From: Porticoccaceae bacterium
Lineage (GTDB): Bacteria; Pseudomonadota; Gammaproteobacteria; Pseudomonadales; Porticoccaceae
Assembly: GCA_023255165.1 (NCBI GenBank)
Contig: JALRJD010000349.1
Coordinates: 1-32,096 of the forward strand
Reading direction: 5' to 3'
DNA length: 32,096 nucleotides
Shown: positions 15,484 to 24,181 of the stretch, in pieces
Numbering within the stretch: the stretch's first letter is position 1
Layout of the letters: each line of letters begins with the position of its first letter
Program-made: the position numbers and the translations under genes
The notes under the pieces: generated by a model
Told to the model about the DNA's origin: nothing
What the model saw: the letters and a program-made list of their open reading frames with translations, nothing else
The model's database searches: none

Positions 15484-17085
15484 ATGGACAACAGTGCTTC
15501 CGCCGAGCCCCGAAAAATAGCGGGATCTCAAGAGCCGGTTTTGCAAACCCGTCGGGCTGGTGTGCTGCTGCCAATTACCGCACTTTCTGCCAGCACATCG
15601 GCCACCACAGCCGACGCACCCGGCTGTGGCGTATTTGATATGGCCTGCAGGTTTATCGACTGGATCGCCAGCGCCGGTTTTAGTGTCTGGCAACTGCTGC
15701 CCATGGGCCCAACGCAAATTGATCGCTCGCCCTATTTGTGTCTCTCTTCCCTTGCCGGAGAGAGTCAGTTTATCGGGCTGCACTGGCTGTACAAAATCGG
15801 CCTGCTGGAGAAACCACCAACTGTCTCAATTCAACCAGCACAACCTGCATTGGCGAGCAGCGGTCATAGTCTGGCCGTGAAAACTGCCCACCATCAGTTT
15901 CAGCAGCTTGCACCGGACCATCATTTGCACTGTTCCTACCAACAGTTTTGCGAGCAGACGCGGCAATGGCTGCCCGACTTTGCCCTGTTTATGGCGCTGC
16001 ATCGGCAACACAACCAGAGCTGGCAGCAATGGCCCGCTGCGCTGCGCGACCGCGATCCCGAGGCGCTGGCCGCCAGCCAGGAGCAACTGCATGAACAGAT
16101 TGCCCTGATCCAGTTTGCCCAGTTTCTGTTCTTTCAGCAGTGGTCGGAGATTCGCGATTATGCTCGGCATAAAGGTGTTTTTCTGTTTGGCGATATGCCG
16201 CTGTTTGTCGCTCACGACAGCGCCGATGTCTGGGCTAACCGCGACTATTTTAAACTTACCGCCGATGGCCAGCCGCAGGTGGTCGCCGGTGTGCCAGCCG
16301 ATTATTTCTCGCCCACCGGGCAGCGCTGGGGCAATCCGCACTACCATTGGGACAACTTGCAGCGCGACCACTTTTACTGGTGGCTACAGCGGTTACAGGT
16401 GCATGTAAATATGTTTGATCTGCTTAGAATTGATCACTTCCGTGGCCTTTGCAGTGCCTGGGAAATTCCGGCAACCAGCCCCACCGCCGAGAGTGGCCAC
16501 TGGCAACCCGCCGCCGGGGAACCACTGCTGGCGGCGCTGACAGAATATTTATCGAGTACTCAGCCGCAGGTTCTTCACCCTCAATCACAACTTCCCCTGG
16601 TGGCGGAAGATCTCGGTTTAATCACCCCGGAGGTGATCAATCTGCGCGATCAATTTAATCTGCCTGGCATGGCGGTGTTGCAGTTCGCCTTCGATGGCGG
16701 CAGTGACAACCCCTACCTTCCGGAGAATCTTAAAACCTGGTCGGTGCTCTATACCGGCACCCATGACAACGACACCACACTGGGCTGGTTTCTCGGCCTG
16801 TCCGAGCAACAACAGAAACAGGTGACCGATTATCTGCACTGCTCTGTCGAGCAGATGCCACAGGCGCTGGTCGAAGCCGCGCTTGTCTCAAGGGCGCAGC
16901 TGGCGGTGATTCCGCTGCAGGACATTCTCGGGCTCGGAGCGGGCAATCGCATCAATACGCCGGGCACGGTGGGCAATAACTGGCTCTGGCAAATACAGTG
17001 GCAACAGTTAACCGAGGCCATCGCGACACAATTTTTATCGCTCAATATCGCCAGCGGACGCTGCCCAAACCGCGCCGCGTTCTAA
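15484..17085 (+). CDS. malQ: 4-alpha-glucanotransferase (amylomaltase, GH77)
   Basis: About 533 residues from the ATG at 15484. The GH77 hallmarks are WQLLPMGPTQIDRSPY near the N-terminus, the nucleophile Asp in LLRIDHFRG, the acid Glu in PLVAEDLGLI and the third carboxylate in YTGTHDNDTTLGWF. The enzyme disproportionates maltooligosaccharides, feeding phosphorylase with suitable chains. The ATG at 15484 is preferred because AGGAACC lies upstream; an alternative ATG at 15448 has no convincing ribosome binding site. The gene follows GH57 by about 50 bp and is probably cotranscribed with glgC and GH57. A 152-bp gap with its own regulatory site separates it from gap. Confidence 0.95.
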   Translation: MDNSASAEPRKIAGSQEPVLQTRRAGVLLPITALSASTSATTADAPGCGVFDMACRFIDWIASAGFSVWQLLPMGPTQIDRSPYLCLSSLAGESQFIGLHWLYKIGLLEKPPTVSIQPAQPALASSGHSLAVKTAHHQFQQLAPDHHLHCSYQQFCEQTRQWLPDFALFMALHRQHNQSWQQWPAALRDRDPEALAASQEQLHEQIALIQFAQFLFFQQWSEIRDYARHKGVFLFGDMPLFVAHDSADVWANRDYFKLTADGQPQVVAGVPADYFSPTGQRWGNPHYHWDNLQRDHFYWWLQRLQVHVNMFDLLRIDHFRGLCSAWEIPATSPTAESGHWQPAAGEPLLAALTEYLSSTQPQVLHPQSQLPLVAEDLGLITPEVINLRDQFNLPGMAVLQFAFDGGSDNPYLPENLKTWSVLYTGTHDNDTTLGWFLGLSEQQQKQVTDYLHCSVEQMPQALVEAALVSRAQLAVIPLQDILGLGAGNRINTPGTVGNNWLWQIQWQQLTEAIATQFLSLNIASGRCPNRAAF

Positions 17086-17147
17086 GCTGGTGTCTGGTGT
17101 TTTTGCACTGCTTTCGCCATCCATGCGGCGAACTAAAATTGCGAAAA

Positions 17148-17189
17148 TTGACAGCCATCAAGCCATCCTCTGGCGGCGACTGTTTTGAT
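17148..17189 (+). promoter_or_regulatory. Anr/FNR-type box and -10 upstream of gap
   Basis: TTGAC-AGCC-ATCAA at 17148-17161 fits the Anr consensus TTGAY-N4-ATCAA. A -10-like TTTGAT (4 of 6) is at 17184-17189, exactly the class II spacing, with predicted start at 17196 and box centre -41.5. The overlapping TTGACA has no -10 at 16-18 bp, so an ordinary sigma-70 promoter is less likely. Confidence 0.62.
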
Positions 17190-17237
17190 AGTTCCGCGGT
17201 AAAAATGCACATCAGGGCCATCAGCGGAGCATCGACC

Positions 17238-18299
17238 ATGAAAAATATTGCCATCAACGGACTGGGGCGTATCGGCCGATTGATCTTGCGGCGTTATCTC
17301 GAAGGCGGTTACAACAATTTCAATATTGTCGCCGTCAACGATCCAATGCCCGCCGACAATCTGCTCTATCTGCTCAAATACGATTCGGTGCACGGGCCGC
17401 TGCATCACCCAGCCAATGTCGAAGCCAACCACCTGATCGTCGGCGAACAGCAGTTTGCCCTCTACCAGCGCAGCGAGCCGGAAAAGCTGCCTTGGGACGA
17501 ACTGAAAATTGATTTTGTTATCGAGAGCAGCGGCCATTTCTGTCGCCACGCCAGCGCCATGCTGCATGTCGAGGCGGGCGCCGGTGGGGTGATTATTACC
17601 GCGCCTTGCAAGGACGCCGATATCACGCTGGTGATGGGGGTCAACGACGACCAGTACGATGCGGATCAGCACCAGATTATTTCCAATGCCTCCTGCACTA
17701 CCAACTGTCTGGCTCCGGTGCTCAAGGTGCTGAACGATGCCTATGGTATTGAGCGCGCGCTGGTCACCACGGTTCACGCCTACACCTCGAGTCAAAGTCT
17801 GGTCGATGCACCCGCGGGCAAGCAACACCGCGGGCGCGCCGGCGGGCTGAATATTATCCCCACTTCAACCGGGGCCGATGTCTGCACGGTTCAGGTGTTG
17901 CCGGAACTCAAGGATCGCTTGATGGCCCTTGCCCTGCGAGTGCCGGTGGCCAATGTTGCGCTAATTGATGCGACTGTCGAATTGAAGAGTAGTGAGTTGA
18001 GAGGTGGTGGCTTTAGGAACGCAGAACTGACTGCGGAGGATATTAATCAATGCTTCAGAGAGGCTGCCGATGGCGCCATGCACCAGATTATTCAATACAG
18101 CGACGAGCAACTGGTCTCCAGCGATATTATCGGCAACCCCCACTCAGCCATTATTCACGGTCAGGCAACCCGAGTACTGCAGGGCAATATGATCAATCTG
18201 TTTGCCTGGTACGACAATGAATATGGCTATGCCTGCCGCTGTCTGGATATCACTGAAAGACTTTGCCTGCAGCGTTTGCAGGTCGAGCCGGTGGTTTAG
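17238..18299 (+). CDS. gap: Type I glyceraldehyde-3-phosphate dehydrogenase
   Basis: The 353-residue protein has INGLGRIGRLILRRYLE (Rossmann), VNDP with D35 favouring NAD, the catalytic SNASCTTNCLAP with C153, and H180 in TTVHAYTSSQ. The C-terminal WYDNEYGYA is also present. It oxidises glyceraldehyde-3-phosphate to 1,3-bisphosphoglycerate in glycolysis. The loop SSQSLVDAPAGKQHRGRAG is unlike the common NDQ-type loop of GapA, so this is probably a paralogue of the housekeeping enzyme. The ATG at 17238 is chosen over an upstream in-frame extension because it gives the standard N-terminus. It has its own Anr/FNR-type promoter, linking it to oxygen-limited glycogen breakdown. A lipoprotein gene follows 26 bp later. 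Confidence 0.94.
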   Translation: MKNIAINGLGRIGRLILRRYLEGGYNNFNIVAVNDPMPADNLLYLLKYDSVHGPLHHPANVEANHLIVGEQQFALYQRSEPEKLPWDELKIDFVIESSGHFCRHASAMLHVEAGAGGVIITAPCKDADITLVMGVNDDQYDADQHQIISNASCTTNCLAPVLKVLNDAYGIERALVTTVHAYTSSQSLVDAPAGKQHRGRAGGLNIIPTSTGADVCTVQVLPELKDRLMALALRVPVANVALIDATVELKSSELRGGGFRNAELTAEDINQCFREAADGAMHQIIQYSDEQLVSSDIIGNPHSAIIHGQATRVLQGNMINLFAWYDNEYGYACRCLDITERLCLQRLQVEPVV

Positions 18300-18325
18300 A
18301 TACTGTTTATTTCGAGGATTTTTTT

Positions 18326-18994
18326 ATGTTATTTTTTTCACTATTTGACAAATTTTTTACCCGGGAATGGTCGCGAAAAGCACAAGCAAAACCATCGATC
18401 GCGGCACTGTTATTGTTGTCGCTTTTGTTACCCACTGCGCTACTCAGCGGCTGCGCCTCGAAAGTGCAGCAGGATGTGGTCACCTTTCACGAGGGGCTGC
18501 TGCCGCGGGGCGAGACCATCGCCATTGAGCCGATGGAGGATATTGCACCGGGAAGCCAGGAATTTCGCCACTATCGCACATTGATTGCCGACAAACTGAG
18601 CCAACTGGGTTACCAGCCGGTGGAGTCGGGCAAGCCCTCCATTCTGGTGGCCAGAGTCAGCTACTCGGTCAGTGATGGTCAGACCCGCATCCGCAGCGAC
18701 CACCACAATTATGTGCGTTACCATTTTTATTATGGCCACTATCTCGACCCTTTTTATTATGGCTTTTACGATAACTGGCCCCCGGAGCAATACAGCTACA
18801 CGGTCTATAACCGCAAGCTGATGATGAATATTGCCCGCACCACTTCCAATGAAATTTTATTTGAAGGTCGGGTGCAGAGCATTGGCAGGGAGAAGGAAAT
18901 TGCCGAGGTAATGCCCTATATGATCACCGCCATGTTTAATAACTTCCCTGGCGAAAGTGGCATCACCAAAGTGGTAACGATCGAAAAAGAGTAG
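18326..18994 (+). CDS. DUF4136-like lipoprotein
   Basis: The 222-residue protein has a charged N-terminus, a hydrophobic stretch (about 25-39) and the lipobox LLSGC, predicting a lipid-anchored periplasmic protein with the mature end at Cys. The mature domain resembles DUF4136: an early ETIAIEPM strand, a PSILVARVSYSV segment, a Tyr-rich middle (HFYYGHYLDPFYYGFYDNW) and a later IARTTSNEILFEGRVQS. The molecular function of this family is unknown. The start is supported by GAGGA 7 bp upstream. It lies 26 bp after gap and could share the same transcript. The stop is 11 bp from the converging glgP stop. Confidence 0.8.
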   Translation: MLFFSLFDKFFTREWSRKAQAKPSIAALLLLSLLLPTALLSGCASKVQQDVVTFHEGLLPRGETIAIEPMEDIAPGSQEFRHYRTLIADKLSQLGYQPVESGKPSILVARVSYSVSDGQTRIRSDHHNYVRYHFYYGHYLDPFYYGFYDNWPPEQYSYTVYNRKLMMNIARTTSNEILFEGRVQSIGREKEIAEVMPYMITAMFNNFPGESGITKVVTIEKE

Positions 18995-19005
18995 CTTAAA
19001 AAGTC

Positions 19006-21603
19006 CTAAAGCCAGAGCATGCGCCCCATTTCAAAGGGGTGACTGAGCAACTGGTGATAGGGGTAGAGCCGCAGGCGATACTGTTTCAGACCGCAGTCGA
19101 TCGGCGTCCATTGTACCGAGAACAGGGTTGCTGACTGTGACCCCTGATCTCTGTTTTCCGGCTCCTGCTTAAGCTGTTGCAGACGAATGCAACTGTCGGC
19201 GGCGAACTGTTCGTGGGCAAATTCGCCGACCAGACATTCCACCAGAATATCCTCAGCCTGCAGACCGTTGAGATTCACTGCCACAGTCAAGGTGACGGTC
19301 TCGCGCAGATGAATCTCCTCAAGCGGCTGCTCCACACAGCGAGCACTGACACCGGGCCAACTCTCGGCAACCCGTTTTTTCCATGTCGCCAGACTGTCTG
19401 CCTGGCCCTGCCCAGCGAGCCTTGCACCCTGCCGAGCCGCACTCAGGTAGGGTAATTTAATGTAGTCGCAGACCATTCGCTCGGCGCTAAAGCGCGCAAT
19501 GGTCGAGGCCATCGAGGCTTTCGACATCGCCACCCAGCGCGCTGGATATTTTTTATTGCCACGCTGTTGCCAGGCCGGAATTGCCTGGTTTTGCAAGATA
19601 TTGAGAATATCAATCGCCTCCTGACGATCGCGATAATCAGCGCTGTAGTCCGGATCATGGGGTGCCACCGCCCAACCATTTTCGCCGTTGTAGCCCTCAT
19701 CCCACCAACCGTCGCGGATACTCAGATTGACCACCCCGTTAACCGCCGCTTTTTGACCTGATGTGCCGCAGGCTTCCATTGGATACTGCGGCGTGTTCAA
19801 CCAGATATCACAACCGGACACCAGTGCGCGCGCCAGGGCAATATCATAGCCCTCAAGCAGAATAATCCTGCCAATAAAGCGCGTTTCCAGTGAACGCTGG
19901 TAGAGCTGTTTGATAATCTCCTTGCCCTCGTCATCATTGGGATGGGCCTTGCCGGCAAAGACAAAAATCACCGGCCGTGTGACATCCCTGACCAGTTCGG
20001 CCAGGCGCTCGAGTTCCAGGAACAGCAGCCCGGCGCGTTTATAGCTGGCGAAGCGCCGGGCAAAACCAATCAACAGCAGCTCGTTATCCGGCTGCAGCAG
20101 ACAGTGGGTGCTGCGTTCAATCAAGGCCTGGCTGAGGCCATTGCGCTGATGCTGAATTTTTAAGCGGGTGAGAATTTCACCCAGCAGACGTTTTTTGATA
20201 CTGCAGTGCACCGCCCACCAGGTGTGGTCGTCCACCTCCTGCAACTGCTGCCAATAATGGTTGTTATGCAATTGCTGACGCCAGGTGGGCAGTTGCTGAT
20301 CAAACAGCTCGACCCAGCGCTTGTGAATAAAACTCTCCACATGCACGCCATTGGTAATGTAAGTGATGGGGTTTTCGGCGGCATCGATTTGCGGCCACAT
20401 GGTCTGCTCCATGCGCGCGGCAACATCGCGGTGAATGCGGCTGACACCGTTGTGAAAACGTGAGCAGCGCAGCGCCAGTGCGGTCATATTAAACTGGTCG
20501 TGTCTCTCTACCGACTGGCCCAATTGAAACAGGCGCTGACTGTCGATGGGCAGGTCCCGCAGAAAAGCACTGAAGTAATGCTCGACAACCGAGCGGTCAA
20601 AGTGGTCGTGCCCGGCGGCGATGGGCGTGTGGATGGTAAACAGGGTTGAAGCCGCAACCTGTTCCAGCGCCGCTTCAAAATCATGATGGTTTTTTTCACC
20701 ATTACCGCCTTCAATCCCGTTGTGTAAAATCTGCCGCGTGCGTTCAATCGCCGAAAATGCCGCATGGCCCTCGTTGATATGCCACACCGTTGGCTTTATT
20801 CCCATGGCCTGCAGCGCTCGGGCGCCGCCGATGCCCAAAATCATTTCCTGCTGCAGTCTAATAGTGCGATCTCCGCCATATAACTGTCTGGTGATCTGAC
20901 GATTTTCAGAACTGTTTTCGGCGATATCCGAGTCGAGCAAAATTAACTGAATGCGCCCCACCGCGACGGTCCAGAGTTTGATTGTCACCAGTTCCTCGGC
21001 GATTGGCAGCGCGACACGCAGTGGCTTACCGGCGCTGTCGGTAACCTGTTTAATCGGTGAATCACAAAATGACTGACAACCGTAGTGAGCAATCTGGTGA
21101 CCCTCGGCATCAATAATCTGGGTAAAGTAACCCTGATGGTAGAGCAACCCCACCGCAACCATGGCCACCCCCATATCGCTGGCAGCCTTGCAGTGATCGC
21201 CGGCAAGAATCCCCAAGCCGCCGGAGTAGATCGGGAAGCTTTCATGAAAGCCGAACTCGGCACAAAAATAGGCAATCAATGTGCCCGCTGGCAGCAGATC
21301 TTCCGCCTCTACCTGCCTCACCGCCGGATTGCAGTAATCGTGAAACCATTTGATCACCCGACGATATTTTTTCAGGTACTTTCGATCTTTGGATGCAGCC
21401 AGCAAAATCGACTCATCGACCCGGCGCAGAAACAGTGAAGGGTTGTGGCGGCAGGCGGACCAGAGCTCCTGGTCAAGCAGTACAAACAGTTCGCGTATCG
21501 GGCTTTTCCAGCTGTAGAGCAGATTTTCCGAAAGCTCTTCCAGCCCTGCGATGGCGTCGGGAATCCGTGGTTTAACCTCGAGACTGAATTCTGTGATCTG
21601 CAT
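19006..21603 (-). CDS. glgP: Alpha-glucan phosphorylase, long form with DUF3417 N-terminus (GT35)
   Basis: The 865-residue enzyme releases glucose-1-phosphate from glycogen or maltodextrin. Its start NLLYSWKSPIRELFVLLDQELW is the DUF3417 domain of the TIGR02094-type phosphorylases. Then follow FCAEFGFHESFPIYSGGLGILAGDH, WHINEGHAAF, NGVHVESF, FAGKAHPND, and the PLP-binding EACGTSGQKAAVNG with its Lys, then DGWWDEGYNGENGW. A C-terminal beta-rich extension follows. It is full length for this subfamily. The ATG at 21603 matches the usual MQITxFSLEVKPRIP-type beginning. The promoter region carries a perfect FNR box with a -10 at class II distance. It converges with the DUF4136 gene and diverges from the PAS kinase. 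Confidence 0.95.
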   Translation of the reverse strand: MQITEFSLEVKPRIPDAIAGLEELSENLLYSWKSPIRELFVLLDQELWSACRHNPSLFLRRVDESILLAASKDRKYLKKYRRVIKWFHDYCNPAVRQVEAEDLLPAGTLIAYFCAEFGFHESFPIYSGGLGILAGDHCKAASDMGVAMVAVGLLYHQGYFTQIIDAEGHQIAHYGCQSFCDSPIKQVTDSAGKPLRVALPIAEELVTIKLWTVAVGRIQLILLDSDIAENSSENRQITRQLYGGDRTIRLQQEMILGIGGARALQAMGIKPTVWHINEGHAAFSAIERTRQILHNGIEGGNGEKNHHDFEAALEQVAASTLFTIHTPIAAGHDHFDRSVVEHYFSAFLRDLPIDSQRLFQLGQSVERHDQFNMTALALRCSRFHNGVSRIHRDVAARMEQTMWPQIDAAENPITYITNGVHVESFIHKRWVELFDQQLPTWRQQLHNNHYWQQLQEVDDHTWWAVHCSIKKRLLGEILTRLKIQHQRNGLSQALIERSTHCLLQPDNELLLIGFARRFASYKRAGLLFLELERLAELVRDVTRPVIFVFAGKAHPNDDEGKEIIKQLYQRSLETRFIGRIILLEGYDIALARALVSGCDIWLNTPQYPMEACGTSGQKAAVNGVVNLSIRDGWWDEGYNGENGWAVAPHDPDYSADYRDRQEAIDILNILQNQAIPAWQQRGNKKYPARWVAMSKASMASTIARFSAERMVCDYIKLPYLSAARQGARLAGQGQADSLATWKKRVAESWPGVSARCVEQPLEEIHLRETVTLTVAVNLNGLQAEDILVECLVGEFAHEQFAADSCIRLQQLKQEPENRDQGSQSATLFSVQWTPIDCGLKQYRLRLYPYHQLLSHPFEMGRMLWL

Positions 21604-21663
21604 AATCGAACCGGGCTTTTTATTCTCTGGACCGAATATTCTCTGAACTGGCCGCGCCCATTG

Positions 21664-21705
21664 ACTCTAAAAGTCGGCTGCGAAATGAAACTTGATGCCG
21701 ATCAA
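21664..21705 (-). promoter_or_regulatory. Perfect FNR/Anr box and -10 upstream of glgP
   Basis: TTGAT-GCCG-ATCAA at 21692-21705 is a perfect FNR consensus. On the minus strand TAGAGT (4 of 6) occupies 21669-21664, precisely where a -10 should be when the box is centred at -41.5, giving a start near 21657 and a 53-base leader for glgP. In the plus direction, towards the PAS kinase, no -10 fits the class II spacing. Confidence 0.72.
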
Positions 21706-21805
21706 GATGCTATTTCATAGCGCGAAACTGTTTTTTGCAGAGAGCCGCCAACCCCGCGCCGAACACTGGATATCAATTGTTTCGTCGTCTATATCTTTAT
21801 TCAAC

Positions 21806-21839
21806 CAAGAGCTTCACTTAGTCAAGAGCTTTACTTAGT
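21806..21839. repeat. Two tandem 17-bp units upstream of the PAS kinase
   Basis: CAAGAGCTTCACTTAGT (21806-21822) is followed by a copy with one substitution (21823-21839). It lies in the 263-bp region between glgP and the kinase and could contain paired regulatory sites, but nothing recognisable was identified. Confidence 0.8.
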
Positions 21840-21959
21840 CAAACTGACTTATCCGTACAGACAGGGTTGGAACATAGCCATATTGCAACCTGCCTATCTG
21901 TACCGCATTTTTTGCCCTCTCAGGAACACCTTGAGACCGTGATTGATACAGGTATTGTT

Positions 21960-23495
21960 ATGCAGGAAGGCACAGACATCATCATGGACTATCTCGAGCT
22001 GCCAAAACCCATAGCACTTGTGCTTGATGCCGCCGGGAATATCGAACATCTCAGCGCCGACGCCTGCACTCTGTTGGGTTATTCACCGCAGGAACTGTTG
22101 GGCGTCAACTGGATATCCCTGTGCCTGCCGGACTCCTGGCAGCTGAAAACCAAAGCCATTTTTGACCATCTCGCCAACCACTCGGATGGCGAGCCGGAAC
22201 AATATATCTATCCGATTATGGCTAAAAACGGCGACCGCTTTATGTTCTCCTGGCACAGTGAAGCGCGTCGCGATCCCGGCGGCGCCTTTATCGGCTCGAT
22301 CACCACAGGCATTAAAATTCGCGACAACGTTTTACAGGACAAAAATTCACTGTTGCAATCCGCAGCGCGAAATCAAGCGGTTCTCGACAATGCCATCGAA
22401 GCTATTATCAGCATCGACAACGGCGGCACCATCACCCATATCAACAACACCACGGAAAGGATTTTTGGCTACAGCGAAGACGAACTGATCGGCACCAATA
22501 TCGCCCTGTTGCTGCCCGAGATTACACTCAGCGACCAGCGCGATATCAGCCACTACCTGCAACCTGAAAACAATCATCAGTTCGGCGTCAACCGCGAAGT
22601 AAAGGCCCGGCACAAAGACGGCAGCAGCGTGCCCATAGAGTTAACGGTAGCTGAAATCAGCATTGCCGGGGTGCGCAGTTTTACCGGCATTATGCGCGAT
22701 ATCAGTGAACGCAAACTCAGCGAAGCGCGGCTGAAACAAAGCAAAGAGGAGGTGCAGCAGGCGCGCGACCATCTCGCCCATCTCGACCGTTTGCATATCG
22801 CCAGCGAAATGTCGACCGGCATCGCCCACGAACTCAATCAACCTCTAACCGCAATCTCGATGTATGCCCAGGCCTGCCGCAACCTGATCAAGAACGGCAA
22901 ATCCGATGATGCGCTGTTGCCAACTCTGGCCAGAATTGACAAGCAGGCACAGCGCGCCGGCGATATTATTCGCAATATACGCTCACTGATGGACAAGCAG
23001 ACACCCCACCACCAGCTCACAGACATCAATGCCCTGATCGAAAACACCATCGAACTGGCGCAGGTTGATATGCACTGCAAAGCGATCATATTCGAATGCC
23101 AGCTATCACCCGACCTGCCGATGATGGAAATTGTTCTCGGTCAAATACAACAGGTTATTCTCAATTTAATTCGCAACGCCTGCGATGCGATGGCCGACAA
23201 TCATGTGACAGACAAACGTATCACCATTATCAGCGAAAACAGTCCACCCGGCTTTGTCACCATCAGAGTCAGAGATCGCGGAACCGGCATTGACCGCGAG
23301 CACGCGGACAAACTGTTTCAGGCGTTTTACTCCACTAAAAGTCACGGCATGGGCATGGGGCTGGCCATCAGCCACTCGATTATCAGTAACCACGGCGGTG
23401 ATATGAGCATCAATCACGACTACACAGCCGGCGCCGAGATTGCCTTTACCCTGCCACTGATGCCCGAACTTGGAGAACCTGCCCATGGCAGCTGA
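21960..23495 (+). CDS. Cytosolic PAS-PAS sensor histidine kinase (FixL-like)
   Basis: From the ATG at 21960 the protein has 511 residues. Two PAS domains come first (about 15-120 and 135-250, with VLDAAGNIEHLSADACTLLGYS and ISIDNGGTITHINNTTERIFGYS). Then come HisKA with H290 in GIAHELNQPLTAIS and HATPase with ILNLIRNACDAM, RDRGTGI and HGMGMGLAIS. There is no membrane segment. It resembles FixL and related kinases, but the FixL region holding the heme-ligand His reads LSDQRDISHY, so the proximal His is not evident. Other starts are possible: TTG at 21867 or ATG at 21984 (AGGAAGG upstream). It overlaps the FixJ-type gene by 11 bp. Confidence 0.9.
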   Translation: MQEGTDIIMDYLELPKPIALVLDAAGNIEHLSADACTLLGYSPQELLGVNWISLCLPDSWQLKTKAIFDHLANHSDGEPEQYIYPIMAKNGDRFMFSWHSEARRDPGGAFIGSITTGIKIRDNVLQDKNSLLQSAARNQAVLDNAIEAIISIDNGGTITHINNTTERIFGYSEDELIGTNIALLLPEITLSDQRDISHYLQPENNHQFGVNREVKARHKDGSSVPIELTVAEISIAGVRSFTGIMRDISERKLSEARLKQSKEEVQQARDHLAHLDRLHIASEMSTGIAHELNQPLTAISMYAQACRNLIKNGKSDDALLPTLARIDKQAQRAGDIIRNIRSLMDKQTPHHQLTDINALIENTIELAQVDMHCKAIIFECQLSPDLPMMEIVLGQIQQVILNLIRNACDAMADNHVTDKRITIISENSPPGFVTIRVRDRGTGIDREHADKLFQAFYSTKSHGMGMGLAISHSIISNHGGDMSINHDYTAGAEIAFTLPLMPELGEPAHGS

Positions 23496-24099
23496 ACAGA
23501 GGGTTTACATTGTTGACGACGACAGGGATGTTGCCGATGCGATGTCGATGCTGCTTGAATCCACCGGGTTGCAGACCAGGCTCTATGCCTCTGCCCAGGA
23601 CTTTATGCAGCAGGATGTTTCACAGTTGGCCGGCTGCGTGGTGCTGGATGTGCGCATGCCCAATATCAATGGGCTCGAACTGCAGCAGGAGATAAGGCGC
23701 GACAACCCCAACCTGCCGGTGGTCTTTGTCAGCGGCCATGGCGACGTGCCGATAGCCGTGCAGGCAATGAAAAATGGCGCGCTGGAGTTTTTGCAAAAGC
23801 CATTTCGCGATCAGGAGTTTATCGACTGTGTCTACCGCGCTCTGAACCTGAACAACGAGGCGCTCAATCATCGCAATAGAGTGAGTTCAATACAGGCGCG
23901 TATCGACAGCCTGACCAAGCGCGAATATGAAATAATGCATCTGATAACGGCGGGCAATCTGACCAAGGTGATTGCCGACAAACTTAATATCAGCCCGCGC
24001 ACGGTGGAGATACACCGCGCGCGAACCATGGAAAAGATGCAGGCCAAAACATTGGCGCAGCTGGTGCAGATGGTGGTTGAGGCCGAAAACCATGCCTGA
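23485..24099 (+). CDS. FixJ-family response regulator (NarL/LuxR output)
   Basis: The 204-residue regulator has a receiver with YIVDDD (D11-D13), phosphoacceptor D55 in VVLDVRMPNINGLEL, S83/G84 in FVSGHGD and K105 in FLQKPF. A LuxR-type helix-turn-helix follows (LTKREYEIMHLI, then IADKLNISPRTVEIHRARTMEKM). It is of normal FixJ length. The ATG at 23485 has GGAG upstream and overlaps the kinase 3' end, so both proteins are made together. It should be phosphorylated by the PAS kinase and activate transcription. Target genes are not visible, but neighbouring FNR and glycogen genes are reasonable candidates. It converges with the FNR-type gene. Confidence 0.94.
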   Translation: MAAEQRVYIVDDDRDVADAMSMLLESTGLQTRLYASAQDFMQQDVSQLAGCVVLDVRMPNINGLELQQEIRRDNPNLPVVFVSGHGDVPIAVQAMKNGALEFLQKPFRDQEFIDCVYRALNLNNEALNHRNRVSSIQARIDSLTKREYEIMHLITAGNLTKVIADKLNISPRTVEIHRARTMEKMQAKTLAQLVQMVVEAENHA

Positions 24100-24181
24100 T
24101 GCTTAAATTAACAGGCCCAATATAAAGCCCTTGAGACCTGAGTAGTAAGGGCCCGAATTACGGAAATCCCCGCACTGCTCC

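Noticed and set aside
16998..17237. 80-residue N-terminal extension of GAPDH
   Set aside because: It runs through the malQ 3' end and the regulatory region with the Anr-type box; GAPDH normally begins at the KNIAINGLGRIG segment.
24127..24152. Hairpin GCCCTT / AAGGGC between the convergent FixJ-type and FNR-type genes as terminator
   Set aside because: The stem is only 6 bp with a 14-base loop and no T-run follows on either strand, so a terminator cannot be supported.
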